From NCBI GenBank assembly GCA_016700155.1, contig CP065001.1:3968001-4032000 (forward strand): a stretch of 64,000 bases of DNA, in the 5' to 3' direction. The position numbers were made by a program, and so were the translations under genes. The notes beneath the pieces are model-generated. The model saw only the letters and a list, made by a program, of their open reading frames with translations, did not search any database and was not told the DNA's origin. Source of the stretch: Ignavibacteriales bacterium (GTDB taxonomy: Bacteria > Bacteroidota > Ignavibacteria > Ignavibacteriales > Ignavibacteriaceae). Of this stretch, positions 52,634-61,757 are shown piece by piece (positions within the stretch are counted from its first letter, which is position 1; every line of letters starts with the position of its first letter).

Positions 52634-55600
52634 ATGAAAAAGAATCTGTTACTATATTTTCTTTTTGTGGGACTGTTGTCTGGTTTCTTTTATCTTCAAA
52701 CCGGGGAACATGAATTTACGAGTGAGGACTTTCAGCAGCACAGAATTGAAAAGAAAAAAGCAAGACTGAATTTGAAATATGATCAGCCTGACAAAGCCAT
52801 GAAATGGTTTTATGATCAGCGTGCATACCCTAATGGTTTCATTCCTGAACGATGGCAGGAAGAAGCAATGGAACATATACTGCTGCATAATCAGTCCCCA
52901 GCAAGTAACCCCGCAGCACTTAACTGGACGCAATTAGGTCCGGGAAATATCGGTGGAAGGATCCGGGCAATCGCTGTTCATCCTTCCGATCCGAATACAG
53001 TTTACATTGGTGCTGTGGCAGGCGGTGTTTGGAAAACCGTTAATGGAGGAACTACCTGGACACCGTTAACTGACTTTATGGAAAACATTGCGGTGTGTGC
53101 TCTGGTAATTGATCCTGATAATCCTAACACAATTTATGCAGGTACAGGCGAAGGGTTTTTTAATGGCGATGCAATTCGCGGCGCAGGTATCTTTAAATCT
53201 GTTGATGCGGGTGCAACCTGGTCACGTTTATCTGCCACAGACAATTCTGACTATTACTACGTTACGGATCTTGACTATGATAACACAAATAATGTTCTGT
53301 ATGCTTCAACCAGAAAAGGATTATATTCATCAAACAACGGCGGCTCATCATTCACAACTCATTTATCAGGTACAGGCGGAAGTGATGTACATTGCACAGA
53401 TATAGAAATTGCGTATACATCGCCCGTTACTGTTTATGCTGCGTTTGGTTTATTCGATCAGTCACAGATATGGAGAAGTACCAATGCAGGATCAACATTC
53501 GAGTTTAACTATGGATTAACGGGTGCCGGTAGAATTGAATTGGCAGTTTCGAAGTCAAATCCTCTGGTTGCTTATGCTTCATTTATGGATCTTAGCACTA
53601 ACGGTACAGGCGCAATGGCTTATACTAATAACGGCGGTGGTTCATGGTCTGCAAGAACAGTCCCCGGCCCTTCTTATGCTGGACAAAGTACATATACAGG
53701 ATCACAGGCATGGTATGATAATATACTTGCTGTGGATCCCGATAATGCAAACAATGTGCTTGCAGGAGGCATTGATAACTGGAAATCAACAAACAGCGGA
53801 AACAACTGGACACAAAAAACAAACTGGTACTCTGAAGCAGGTGCACCACCTTATGCGCATGCAGATCAGCACGGCTTAGCATTCGCTCCATCTAACTCAA
53901 GTATAGTATATCTTGGTAATGACGGCGGTATCTACAGATCAAACAATAAAGGTGAAACCTGGACATCATTAAATAATGATCTTTTCATAACTCAATTTTT
54001 TTATGGAACAACTGCATCATCAGGAACTATATACGCCGGCGGAACACAGGATAATGGTACTTTAAAATCAACCGGAGGCACTGCATGGAATGAAATTCTT
54101 GGTGGTGATGGCGGCGCAACAGAGATTGATTTCAACAATCCAAACAATATTTATATGGAGTATGTTAATCTTGCATTCTTTAAAACAACAAATGGCGGGG
54201 CAACATTCTTCAAGGCGATGACGGGAATTCCCACAGGTCCGAATTTTTATGATGGAACCACCGATAGAACCCAGTTCATTTCCCCGTTCTCTATGGATCC
54301 TAATGATGCCAACACAATCGTAGCAGGCACATACAGAGTTTGGCGTACACAAAATGGTGCATCAAACTGGTCTGCTATAAGTACAGACCTCACAGGTGAC
54401 GGTTCCGGTCAATCAGGTGCAACAATATCTGCAGTTACAGTAGCCAAAGGAAATTCCGGTGTTATATATGCCGGCTGTTCAAACGGAAGAGTTCAGGTTA
54501 CAACTAACGGCGGTACTAACTGGAACCTTAGAAATTCGGGTTTACCAAATCTTAGTGTAACAAAAATCGCAACTGATCCTAACAATCCTGCAGTTGCATA
54601 TGTTACTTTCTCCGGTTACCAATCGGGTTCAAAAATTTTCAAGACGGACAATTACGGACAGAGCTGGTCTAACATTTCAGGAAATTTACCAAACCTGCCC
54701 GCAAACTGTGTTGCTGTTAATCATTCAAACGGAAATAATATTTTTGTTGGAACTGACCTTGGAGTATTCTCAACTGAAAACGGCGGAAGTTCATGGGTTC
54801 AGGACGTGAATGGTATGGCAAATGTTCCTGTACTGGATCTCGACCTGCGCGCGAGTGATAATAAATTATTCGCTGCCACACACGGCAGAAGTATGTACTC
54901 AGCAACCATTGGAGGCGGTGGCGGCGGAACACAGACTACATTGATGCAGCAGGGATTTGATCAGGCATTCCCTCCGGCCGGATGGACCACACAAATTTTA
55001 AACTCTTCTTATACATGGCAACAGGGAAATCCACAGAATAATAATTTCAATCAGATTGACCCTTCAAGTACAAACTCAGCTATTTGCCCCTGGGTAGCAC
55101 AAAATCAAAACGAATGGTTAATATCACCGGCTTTTGAATTGGGTAACGGAAGCGCTTATGTAGAATTTTATGCTGCATATAGTACTCAGTGGCTTTCTGC
55201 AGCGACTTTAAAATTACATGTTTCAACAAATGGCGGTTCAAACTGGCAGGAAATCTGGTCTGCTGAAAATGATGGTCAGGGTTTTATGTGGAGACAAAAG
55301 AATGTTGATCTTACAGCTTATTCAAACAGGTCAAATTTAAAACTTGGCTGGCAGTATGTTGGAAATGACGGCGATCTTGTAGGATTAGACGGAATTAAAA
55401 TAGTCGGCTTCCCTACATCAGTTGAAGAGATTGATTCTGAAATTCCTGAAACGTTCGATCTGTCGTTCAACTATCCTAATCCATTTAACCCATCTACAAA
55501 ATTCAGATATGCTCTGCCTGAAGCACGAAATGTAAAAGTAATTATTTACAACATTAATGGTGAGAAAGTAACCGAGCTTGTAAATAATTATCAGAATGCC

Positions 55601-55726
55601 GGAACGTATGAGATTACATGGAATGGCAAAAATGATTTGAATCAGGAAGTCGCAAGCGGAACATATATATATTCTGTTGTTGCCGGAGATTTTTCCCAAA
55701 CACGGAAGATGGTACTGCTTAAGTAA
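52634..55726 (+). CDS. Large T9SS-secreted BNR/VPS10 propeller protein
   Basis: 1030 residues. Signal peptide about 1-20, then a lysine-rich linker. Residues about 95-760 hold BNR repeats with Asp-boxes: GGVWKTVNGGTTWTPL, AGIFKSVDAGATWSRL, GLYSSNNGGSSF and GIYRSNNKGETWTSL. The layout matches the 24419-27064 paralogue. A jelly-roll (about 770-930, FPPAGWTTQILNSSYTWQ) and a sorting domain of FlgD-like form (YPNPFNPSTKF, ARNVKVIIYNINGEKV, TYEITWNGKN) follow. It has no palindromic insert. Carbohydrate binding or lysis is plausible but no catalytic residues are assigned. A terminator follows. Confidence 0.88.
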   Translation: MKKNLLLYFLFVGLLSGFFYLQTGEHEFTSEDFQQHRIEKKKARLNLKYDQPDKAMKWFYDQRAYPNGFIPERWQEEAMEHILLHNQSPASNPAALNWTQLGPGNIGGRIRAIAVHPSDPNTVYIGAVAGGVWKTVNGGTTWTPLTDFMENIAVCALVIDPDNPNTIYAGTGEGFFNGDAIRGAGIFKSVDAGATWSRLSATDNSDYYYVTDLDYDNTNNVLYASTRKGLYSSNNGGSSFTTHLSGTGGSDVHCTDIEIAYTSPVTVYAAFGLFDQSQIWRSTNAGSTFEFNYGLTGAGRIELAVSKSNPLVAYASFMDLSTNGTGAMAYTNNGGGSWSARTVPGPSYAGQSTYTGSQAWYDNILAVDPDNANNVLAGGIDNWKSTNSGNNWTQKTNWYSEAGAPPYAHADQHGLAFAPSNSSIVYLGNDGGIYRSNNKGETWTSLNNDLFITQFFYGTTASSGTIYAGGTQDNGTLKSTGGTAWNEILGGDGGATEIDFNNPNNIYMEYVNLAFFKTTNGGATFFKAMTGIPTGPNFYDGTTDRTQFISPFSMDPNDANTIVAGTYRVWRTQNGASNWSAISTDLTGDGSGQSGATISAVTVAKGNSGVIYAGCSNGRVQVTTNGGTNWNLRNSGLPNLSVTKIATDPNNPAVAYVTFSGYQSGSKIFKTDNYGQSWSNISGNLPNLPANCVAVNHSNGNNIFVGTDLGVFSTENGGSSWVQDVNGMANVPVLDLDLRASDNKLFAATHGRSMYSATIGGGGGGTQTTLMQQGFDQAFPPAGWTTQILNSSYTWQQGNPQNNNFNQIDPSSTNSAICPWVAQNQNEWLISPAFELGNGSAYVEFYAAYSTQWLSAATLKLHVSTNGGSNWQEIWSAENDGQGFMWRQKNVDLTAYSNRSNLKLGWQYVGNDGDLVGLDGIKIVGFPTSVEEIDSEIPETFDLSFNYPNPFNPSTKFRYALPEARNVKVIIYNINGEKVTELVNNYQNAGTYEITWNGKNDLNQEVASGTYIYSVVAGDFSQTRKMVLLK

Positions 55727-55743
55727 TATTTCTTAATCATTCA

Positions 55744-55790
55744 AAGGCTGTCTTTCACTTTATTGAGAGACAGCCTTAATATTTATTTGT
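55744..55790 (+). terminator. Intrinsic terminator after the BNR gene
   Basis: aaggctgtct (55744-55753) pairs with agacagcctt (55768-55777), extendable inward with one mismatch, followed by aatatttattt. Confidence 0.6.
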
Positions 55791-55853
55791 AAATCATACA
55801 GGCAGCCTTTAGCTAAATTATCTAAAAATAATCACTTACAAGCGTCTCATTCA

Positions 55854-55884
55854 TTGATTTTTAGAATACTTAATACTACTTTTG
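55854..55884 (+). promoter_or_regulatory. Promoter of the sigma/anti-sigma operon
   Basis: TTG (55854-55856), a 20-bp spacer and TACTTTTG (55877-55884) fit the Bacteroidota TTG/TAnnTTTG promoter. The transcript would start about 25 bp before the TTG start codon. Confidence 0.55.
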
Positions 55885-55916
55885 TGCAGGTTTTCAATAA
55901 CAACCACTAAAACAAA

Positions 55917-56504
55917 TTGAGTTCAAGATCATCCTTTTCTGATTATGAGCTTTTGAAAAAAGTTACGGGGAAAGATAAAAAAGCCCTTGAGACTTTATAC
56001 TCAAGATATTCGCCAACTCTTTTTCCACTTCTTTTAAAAATCCTGAAGAATGAAAGAATAGCTGAAGAAACTCTTGTTGATATTTTTGTGATCATCTGGC
56101 GCAGAGCAGGTTCATTTAATTTTGGTCAGGAAAATGTTTATGCATGGATAATCGGAATAGCAAGAAACAAAGCGGTTGATTTACTTCGCAGGAATTCAGA
56201 AGACAATACGATTGAAGAATACACCGAGGATTATGAAACCAGGTATATTCTCCCTGTTCTATCCTCCGGCTTAGCCTCTATGGATTACAAAGCTGCCGTT
56301 GAGTATAAATCCAAAATAACAGATGCATTTAATGAACTTACTGACGCGCAGCGTTACGTGATTGAACTGGCATTTTTTGACGGATTAACTGAAAGTGAAA
56401 TAGCACAACGATTGAATATCCCGCTTCCAACAGTGCAATCCAAAATAAAAATTGCTTTAAATAACCTGAATGAGTTTCTGTTAAAAAGCAGGAAGAAACA
56501 ATAA
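55917..56504 (+). CDS. ECF sigma factor
   Basis: 195 residues starting with TTG at 55917. No ATG fits, since the first conserved block begins about 25 residues in. Region 2 (about 22-90) shows LETLYSRYSPTLFPLLLKIL, EETLVDIFVIIWRRAGSF and WIIGIARNKAVDLLRR. Region 4 (about 135-190) shows LTDAQRYVIELAFFDGLTESEIAQRL and TVQSKIKIALNNL, a helix-turn-helix. It should bind core RNA polymerase and redirect it. Its stop overlaps the start of the anti-sigma gene by one base (TAATG), the classic sign of a coupled pair. Confidence 0.9.
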   Translation: MSSRSSFSDYELLKKVTGKDKKALETLYSRYSPTLFPLLLKILKNERIAEETLVDIFVIIWRRAGSFNFGQENVYAWIIGIARNKAVDLLRRNSEDNTIEEYTEDYETRYILPVLSSGLASMDYKAAVEYKSKITDAFNELTDAQRYVIELAFFDGLTESEIAQRLNIPLPTVQSKIKIALNNLNEFLLKSRKKQ

Positions 56505-57682
56505 TGTCATCCGAAGACCTGAACGAAAAAATATTTGCTGCCGCTCTTGGATGTCTTGATAATAATGACCTGCTTAAATTCAGAGAACTTTCGGGCACTC
56601 AAAAAGATTTTCCGGAAAAAAATTATGCGGTGTATCAGCAGCTTGTCTCATTACTTCCGCTGATACTCGATAACGCTGAGCCGGATAAAAATGTTAAGGA
56701 TAAAATCGCAAGAAAAGTATACCGCTTGAAGGATACTGCGCCGAACAAATTTATTGATTCGTTAACAACTCCTTCACAAAAACCACAAAACGAAACAAAA
56801 GAAATAACTGACCCCGAAGAAGAAAATAATATTTCCCAAACATCTGATAACATCATCATAAATGTTCAGAAGGAAGAAGTAAAACCTGATGCAATAATTC
56901 CGGAGCCTGTTGAAGTCAGAACACCGGCAAATATTGAAATCCCAAAGCAGATCACTGAGAGGTTTGAGAAAATTAATTCACTGTCGGATGATAGCGCAAA
57001 GGATGATATAGTTTTTACTCAAAGAAAACTTGATATTCCGATAGAAGATAAAAAACGTAAACAGCCCAGAAGAGAACAGGCAGCTGATGATATTGACGAT
57101 GTAGTGCCGGTTGCATTACCTAAAATCGACGATGAAGGTGAAAAGAAAAGTAAGTTCTTTACAATATTGCTGATACTGATTACAGCAGTTGTGCTTGTTG
57201 GCGCGGCTTTTATGTACATAAAGTTTACCGGGGAAACCGATAAATATTTTCAACAGGTGAATACGTTAAACAATAGAATCACTGTTTTAAATGATGAAGC
57301 TGCGGCAAACAAGAAGCTTCTGGACTTGTTTGAATCAGAGAATTTAAAAGTAATAAACCTGAATCCTCTTAAAGGTGACAGCACATCGATGGTCAGGATT
57401 TTACTTGATAACAACTATCGCGGATTTTTACAGACAAAGTTTTCGGGAACAATAACTCCAGGTAAAACACTAAGACTATGGGGATTGAACGAAGTTGAAA
57501 AATTAATGCTTGTGGAATTCAAAGGTGAAGATCAAAATAAATTTTACCCGGTTGATGTGTCTTTTCCTTCTTCACCATCGGAAGTGATTTTAGTATTAAG
57601 CACTGAAACAATTGCGAATTCGATCGCTCAAGACAGTTTAGTTTTCAGCGGAAGTTTTTTCTTTAACCTCCCAGCCGAATAA
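56504..57682 (+). CDS. Anti-sigma factor, RskA-like
   Basis: 392 residues. N-terminal helices (1-80, LLKFRELSGTQKDFPEKNY) look like an anti-sigma domain that would hold the ECF factor. A long disordered, charged linker (about 85-215) follows, then one membrane helix (about 218-238), a coiled coil (about 241-275) and an RskA-type extracytoplasmic domain (about 275-392) containing GKTLRLWGLNEVEKL and SEVILVLSTET. Release of the sigma factor by cleavage or unfolding in the membrane is the usual mechanism. It starts within the stop of the sigma gene. Confidence 0.88.
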   Translation: MSSEDLNEKIFAAALGCLDNNDLLKFRELSGTQKDFPEKNYAVYQQLVSLLPLILDNAEPDKNVKDKIARKVYRLKDTAPNKFIDSLTTPSQKPQNETKEITDPEEENNISQTSDNIIINVQKEEVKPDAIIPEPVEVRTPANIEIPKQITERFEKINSLSDDSAKDDIVFTQRKLDIPIEDKKRKQPRREQAADDIDDVVPVALPKIDDEGEKKSKFFTILLILITAVVLVGAAFMYIKFTGETDKYFQQVNTLNNRITVLNDEAAANKKLLDLFESENLKVINLNPLKGDSTSMVRILLDNNYRGFLQTKFSGTITPGKTLRLWGLNEVEKLMLVEFKGEDQNKFYPVDVSFPSSPSEVILVLSTETIANSIAQDSLVFSGSFFFNLPAE

Positions 57683-57684
57683 TT

Positions 57685-58188
57685 TCATCTCTTTCGGCTC
57701 CACAAAAAACTTAAAACAAGAGTAATTACAAAAACAGCCCAGTACTCTATTACAACTCTTTGCACGGAAAGTGCAAATAAATTCAAGTTGAGTTTTCCCC
57801 TTTTAAAGATTACTGCAAGACCAACACTCAAAAAAATAACAGAAAGTATTGCACTCAAAAAGTATTTTCTGTCTTCAATGAACAACACCGCAAATCCCGC
57901 CGAACAAATAAACATAGTAACCGGAAGGATGAGTAATCTTAGATCCGGAAATTCAAAATAACTAATTGTAATAAGGAGAATCCCCAGCATAAAGATTGTA
58001 GTCCCGCTGAAAAGCGCAATCCGTTCATAATTACCAAAATGATTTATAACTACAATGATCCCGTAGAAAACCAGTACATACCCGCTGTATTCTATAATAC
58101 TAAAATCAACGACACCAAAAGCTTTTAACAAAACTGAAAGAAGGAAAACACCGGCAACGTAGTAAACTATTGAGGAATTGTTTTTCAA
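57685..58188 (-). CDS. Small inner-membrane protein, unknown function
   Basis: 167 residues with five or six hydrophobic helices. The first (residues 8-28) is VYYVAGVFLLSVLLK and the last ends FVITLVLSFLWSRKR. It has the pattern of a LiaF/DUF5668-like membrane protein but I cannot assign a family. Stop codons of this gene and the anti-sigma gene on the other strand are 2 bp apart. It lies 21 bp downstream of arginase, in the same direction, so both may share a transcript. Confidence 0.72.
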   Translation of the reverse strand: MKNNSSIVYYVAGVFLLSVLLKAFGVVDFSIIEYSGYVLVFYGIIVVINHFGNYERIALFSGTTIFMLGILLITISYFEFPDLRLLILPVTMFICSAGFAVLFIEDRKYFLSAILSVIFLSVGLAVIFKRGKLNLNLFALSVQRVVIEYWAVFVITLVLSFLWSRKR

Positions 58189-58209
58189 AATTATCAGCCT
58201 GAAAATATT

Positions 58210-59133
58210 TTATAAAATTCTTTGACCCATACTTGAGGCAATAACATCGGCAGTAAATAAAGCACTTTTATTTTTATCATCAAGAATAGGATTAACTTCG
58301 GCTATCTCAAGTGATGACATACAACCGCACTCAGCGATTGATTCCATTAACAAGTGAGCTTCACGATAACTTAACCCGCCGGGCACTGGTGTGCCCACTC
58401 CCGGGGCAACTGCGGGATCTACAGAATCAACATCAAAACTAATGTGAATGTGATCGACTTTTTCCCTGAATTGTTTAAGTACGCGTACTATTATCCTGTG
58501 AATGCCAAGCTTGTCAATATCGCTCATAGTATACACGGGAACTTTTAATTTATTAATTATTTCTTTCTCAAGTGAATCAATGCTTCTTATGCCGATCAAT
58601 GCGCAGTTCTCGGGTTTTACTTTTGGTGCGAATCCCATAAAGTTGACAAGCTTATCGTTCCCCACTCCCATAAGTGCGGAAAGCGGCATTCCATGAATAT
58701 TACCTGATGGAGAAGTTTGATCCGTGTTCATATCAGCATGCGCATCTATCCAGATAACTCCGAGTTTTAACCTGTTCTTTCTGCAGTGCGCTGCAATTCC
58801 CGTAATCGTACCAAGCGCCATTGAATGATCACCGCCGATACAGAGAGGAAAGTGTCCCTGGTCAAGTACTTTTTCAACTTTTTTTGCCAGCACTGTGGAA
58901 GTTTTAAGTATTTCATTTAAATACTTTAATCGGGGATTTGTAATCCGCTGTTGCTCCATGATCTGTATGTGAATATCACCGCTATCAATAATTTTATAGC
59001 CAAGTTGTTCAAGTTTCACCTGGATATCAGCAATGCGTAACGCGGAAGGACCCATATCCACGCCTCTTCTGTCGGCACCAAGATCCATAGGGAATCCGAT
59101 GATATTTACAATCTTGGAATCTTTCTTTTTCAT
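58210..59133 (-). CDS. rocF: Arginase
   Basis: 307 residues, cytoplasmic, ureohydrolase family. Manganese ligands are in GGDHSMALGT, IWIDAHADMNT and SFDVDSVDPAVAPGVGTPV. The opening NIIGFPMDLGADRRGVDMGPSALR and the substrate loop SPSGNIHGMPLSALMG are typical of arginase rather than agmatinase. It converts arginine to ornithine and urea. No urease or ornithine genes are nearby. The small membrane protein follows it by 21 bp. Confidence 0.95.
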   Translation of the reverse strand: MKKKDSKIVNIIGFPMDLGADRRGVDMGPSALRIADIQVKLEQLGYKIIDSGDIHIQIMEQQRITNPRLKYLNEILKTSTVLAKKVEKVLDQGHFPLCIGGDHSMALGTITGIAAHCRKNRLKLGVIWIDAHADMNTDQTSPSGNIHGMPLSALMGVGNDKLVNFMGFAPKVKPENCALIGIRSIDSLEKEIINKLKVPVYTMSDIDKLGIHRIIVRVLKQFREKVDHIHISFDVDSVDPAVAPGVGTPVPGGLSYREAHLLMESIAECGCMSSLEIAEVNPILDDKNKSALFTADVIASSMGQRIL

Positions 59134-59293
59134 TTTTTGGTAGTTAAAAATTAAATGAGGTAAAAATTTTCCGGGTTCAATATACGAAGAGACATCTTAT
59201 AATGTTTATAAAATAAATTGCTTAATTCTTATATTTTGTTTTTGAAAATGACCAGTTTAGAAAATAATAATTAAGGTCAAGGCACAAACACAA

Positions 59294-60640
59294 ATGAAAC
59301 TTCCATCCAAAGAACCGGAAATAAGTGTCGGTATTACATCTGATAAACAGATTAACTTTGAATTGTACGGCGACTTCAAATCCGGAAACTCTAATGATGA
59401 ATTCAGCGGAAGATTCAGTGCGGAAATTATTAATGACAAGATCAGCTTTAAACGCGGAAGTGAAAAATACGAAGCTCAGGATAATGTAATTTTTGTGCCG
59501 CAGGATATTGAAACTGAATCGTTCCTTGTTAAAGATGTAACGATAGGAAAAAAATTTCACTGGGAGCGTAAAGAAAAACAAAGATTCATCGGTACGCTGA
59601 AACTCATAAAGGACAACGGCAAACTAACTGTTATAAATATTCTTCCCCTTGAAAAATATCTTGTAAGCGTTATCTCATCTGAGATGAGCGCAAAAAGTTC
59701 CTTGCAACTGTTAAAGGCTCATGCTATTGTTTCGCGAAGCTGGCTGCTTTCTAATATTAAGTCCCGCACATTAAAAACCAAATCCTCTTTCGGTGAGTTT
59801 CATGAAACCGGCAGCGAATATATTAAATGGTATTCAAGAGAGGAACATGAACACTTTGATGTTTGTGCCGATGATCATTGCCAGAGATATCAGGGAATTA
59901 CCAAGATATCTTCAGAAGGCGCAAGGAAAGCGGTTGAACAAACTAACGGTATTGTTTTGTTGTATGACAATTCAATCTGCGATGCCCGGTATTCAAAGTC
60001 ATGCGGAGGAGTTACTGAATCATTTGAAAATGTATGGGAGCCCGTCAAGTACGATTACCTCACTTCAATTGTTGACTACAAGTTTGATCAGGATAACTAT
60101 AACATAGATTTTTCTTCCGAACAAAATGTAAGGAAGTGGATAGTTTCAAACCCGCCTGCTTTTTGCAACACTAAGGATGACACGATACTTAACCAGGTAC
60201 TCCCGGCTTTTGACCAGGAAACAAAAGATTTTTACAGATGGAAAGTTGAATACTCTCAGGAAGAAATTTCATCAATTATAAAAACTAAAAGCGGGTATGA
60301 CTTTGGTAACATTATCGATTTAGTTCCGGTTGAAAGAGGCGCTTCGGGAAGATTGGTAATATTAAAAATTGTAGGCTCTGATAAGTCACTCGTTGTAGGT
60401 AAAGAACTCGAGATCAGAAAATATTTATCACTTTCTCACTTATATAGTTCAGCATTTGTTGTTGACAGACTTGACGTAAAAGAAAATATTCCCGGGAAAT
60501 TTTTAATCCGGGGTGCCGGATGGGGTCACGGCGTTGGAATGTGCCAGATCGGTGCAGCAGTAATGTCACAGCAGGGTTATCAGTTTGATGAAATTCTGCT
60601 TCATTATTTCAAAGATGTGAAATTAAAGAAACTATATTGA
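59294..60640 (+). CDS. SpoIID/LytB-domain protein without a signal peptide
   Basis: 448 residues. The start MKLPSKEPEISVGI has no signal peptide or membrane segment and no better start lies upstream. The SpoIID/LytB domain is split over about 110-445. It has LPLEKYLVSVISSEMSAKSSLQLLKAHAIVSRSW, quoted here only in part because the key residues are Glu of SSEM and the Ala-x-x-x-R-S-W block. SKSCGGVTESFENVW and the terminal GAGWGHGVGMCQIGA follow. In sporulation, SpoIID is a lytic transglycosylase or amidase enhancer outside the membrane. A cytoplasmic relative must do something else, perhaps on a soluble glycan. First gene of a tight four-gene operon. Confidence 0.85.
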   Translation: MKLPSKEPEISVGITSDKQINFELYGDFKSGNSNDEFSGRFSAEIINDKISFKRGSEKYEAQDNVIFVPQDIETESFLVKDVTIGKKFHWERKEKQRFIGTLKLIKDNGKLTVINILPLEKYLVSVISSEMSAKSSLQLLKAHAIVSRSWLLSNIKSRTLKTKSSFGEFHETGSEYIKWYSREEHEHFDVCADDHCQRYQGITKISSEGARKAVEQTNGIVLLYDNSICDARYSKSCGGVTESFENVWEPVKYDYLTSIVDYKFDQDNYNIDFSSEQNVRKWIVSNPPAFCNTKDDTILNQVLPAFDQETKDFYRWKVEYSQEEISSIIKTKSGYDFGNIIDLVPVERGASGRLVILKIVGSDKSLVVGKELEIRKYLSLSHLYSSAFVVDRLDVKENIPGKFLIRGAGWGHGVGMCQIGAAVMSQQGYQFDEILLHYFKDVKLKKLY

Positions 60641-60644
60641 TCAG

Positions 60645-61757
60645 ATGAAAGTATTGTATTCATGCCTTTCTAAAAGCTGGGGCGGAATGGAGATGAATAC
60701 TCTCACTTCCGTTAAGCAACTGCTGAACAGAAGTTTAAATGCTGAGTTGATTTGTTCTGCCGAGTCAAGAATCCATGTGGAAGCCGTTAGTATGGGTATA
60801 CTTACACACCCTGTTCACGCTCCCGGATATTTTCATCCCGTTACGGTAACGCGCATAAGTAATATAATCCGCAAAGGTAATTTTGATCTCATCCATTCAC
60901 ACGCATCAAAAGACTTATGGCTGCTGGTGCCTGCATTAAAACTGAGAGGAATAAAAATTCCATTATTACTTACAAAACATGTCGGTTCATTTATAGTGAA
61001 AAAAGATTTTTTTCATAAATGGTTGTATAACCGTTTGACTTACGCACTGGCAATCAGCCGGGCGATTGAAAACAATCTTTTGAAAACCTGCCCGCTGACA
61101 AAAGAAAAAATTTTATTGCATCACAACGGCATTGATACCTGCCGGTTCGATCCGAATAAAATTAACCGGGATATATCACGGAAAGAGTTTGGATTAAACA
61201 CTGAAGATCTGCTAATCGGTATGATGGCAAGATTCAGCCCCGGAAAAGGTCATGAAGAATTTCTTTATGCGGCTTCTGAACTGAACAAATTATATAAGAA
61301 TCTGAAATTCACTATTGTTGGTGAAGCAAGTCGCGGTGAAAATGAATATGCGGAATCAATAAAAAGACTCGCCGAAAGCTATGAGTTAAATAATTTGATT
61401 TTTACAGGCTACCGGAGCGACACTGAAAATGTTCTGGCAGCGATGGATATTTTTGTTATGCCTTCACACGCTGAAGCATTTGGTATAGCGCTGGCGGAAG
61501 CAATGTCAATGGGAATTCCTTCTGTTTGTGCCGATGCTGAGGGACTGCTTGATATCGCAGTTGACGGCTCCACATCATTACTCTTCGAAGTAAAGACCGG
61601 AGATAGTTTAAAAGAAAAATTAATTCGTTTGATTGAATCACCATCCCTGAGAAAATCTTTTAGTGCGGCTTCAAGAGAAAGAGCCGTTGATAAATTTGAA
61701 ATAGAAAAACTCACAGACAGAGTACTGGATATTTATACAAAAGCGATTAAGAAATGA
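60645..61757 (+). CDS. GT4-family glycosyltransferase
   Basis: 370 residues, GT-B fold. The N-terminal half has VLYSCLSKSWGGMEMNTLTS and FDLIHSHASKDLW. The C-terminal nucleotide-sugar half has HHNGIDTCRFDPN, MMARFSPGKGHEEFLYA and EAFGIALAEAMSMGIPSV, with the E-x7-E motif of retaining GT4 enzymes. It uses a nucleotide-activated sugar, but donor and acceptor are unknown. It begins 4 bp after the SpoIID-like gene and its stop overlaps the next start (ATGA at 61754-61757), so expression is tightly coupled. Confidence 0.92.
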   Translation: MKVLYSCLSKSWGGMEMNTLTSVKQLLNRSLNAELICSAESRIHVEAVSMGILTHPVHAPGYFHPVTVTRISNIIRKGNFDLIHSHASKDLWLLVPALKLRGIKIPLLLTKHVGSFIVKKDFFHKWLYNRLTYALAISRAIENNLLKTCPLTKEKILLHHNGIDTCRFDPNKINRDISRKEFGLNTEDLLIGMMARFSPGKGHEEFLYAASELNKLYKNLKFTIVGEASRGENEYAESIKRLAESYELNNLIFTGYRSDTENVLAAMDIFVMPSHAEAFGIALAEAMSMGIPSVCADAEGLLDIAVDGSTSLLFEVKTGDSLKEKLIRLIESPSLRKSFSAASRERAVDKFEIEKLTDRVLDIYTKAIKK

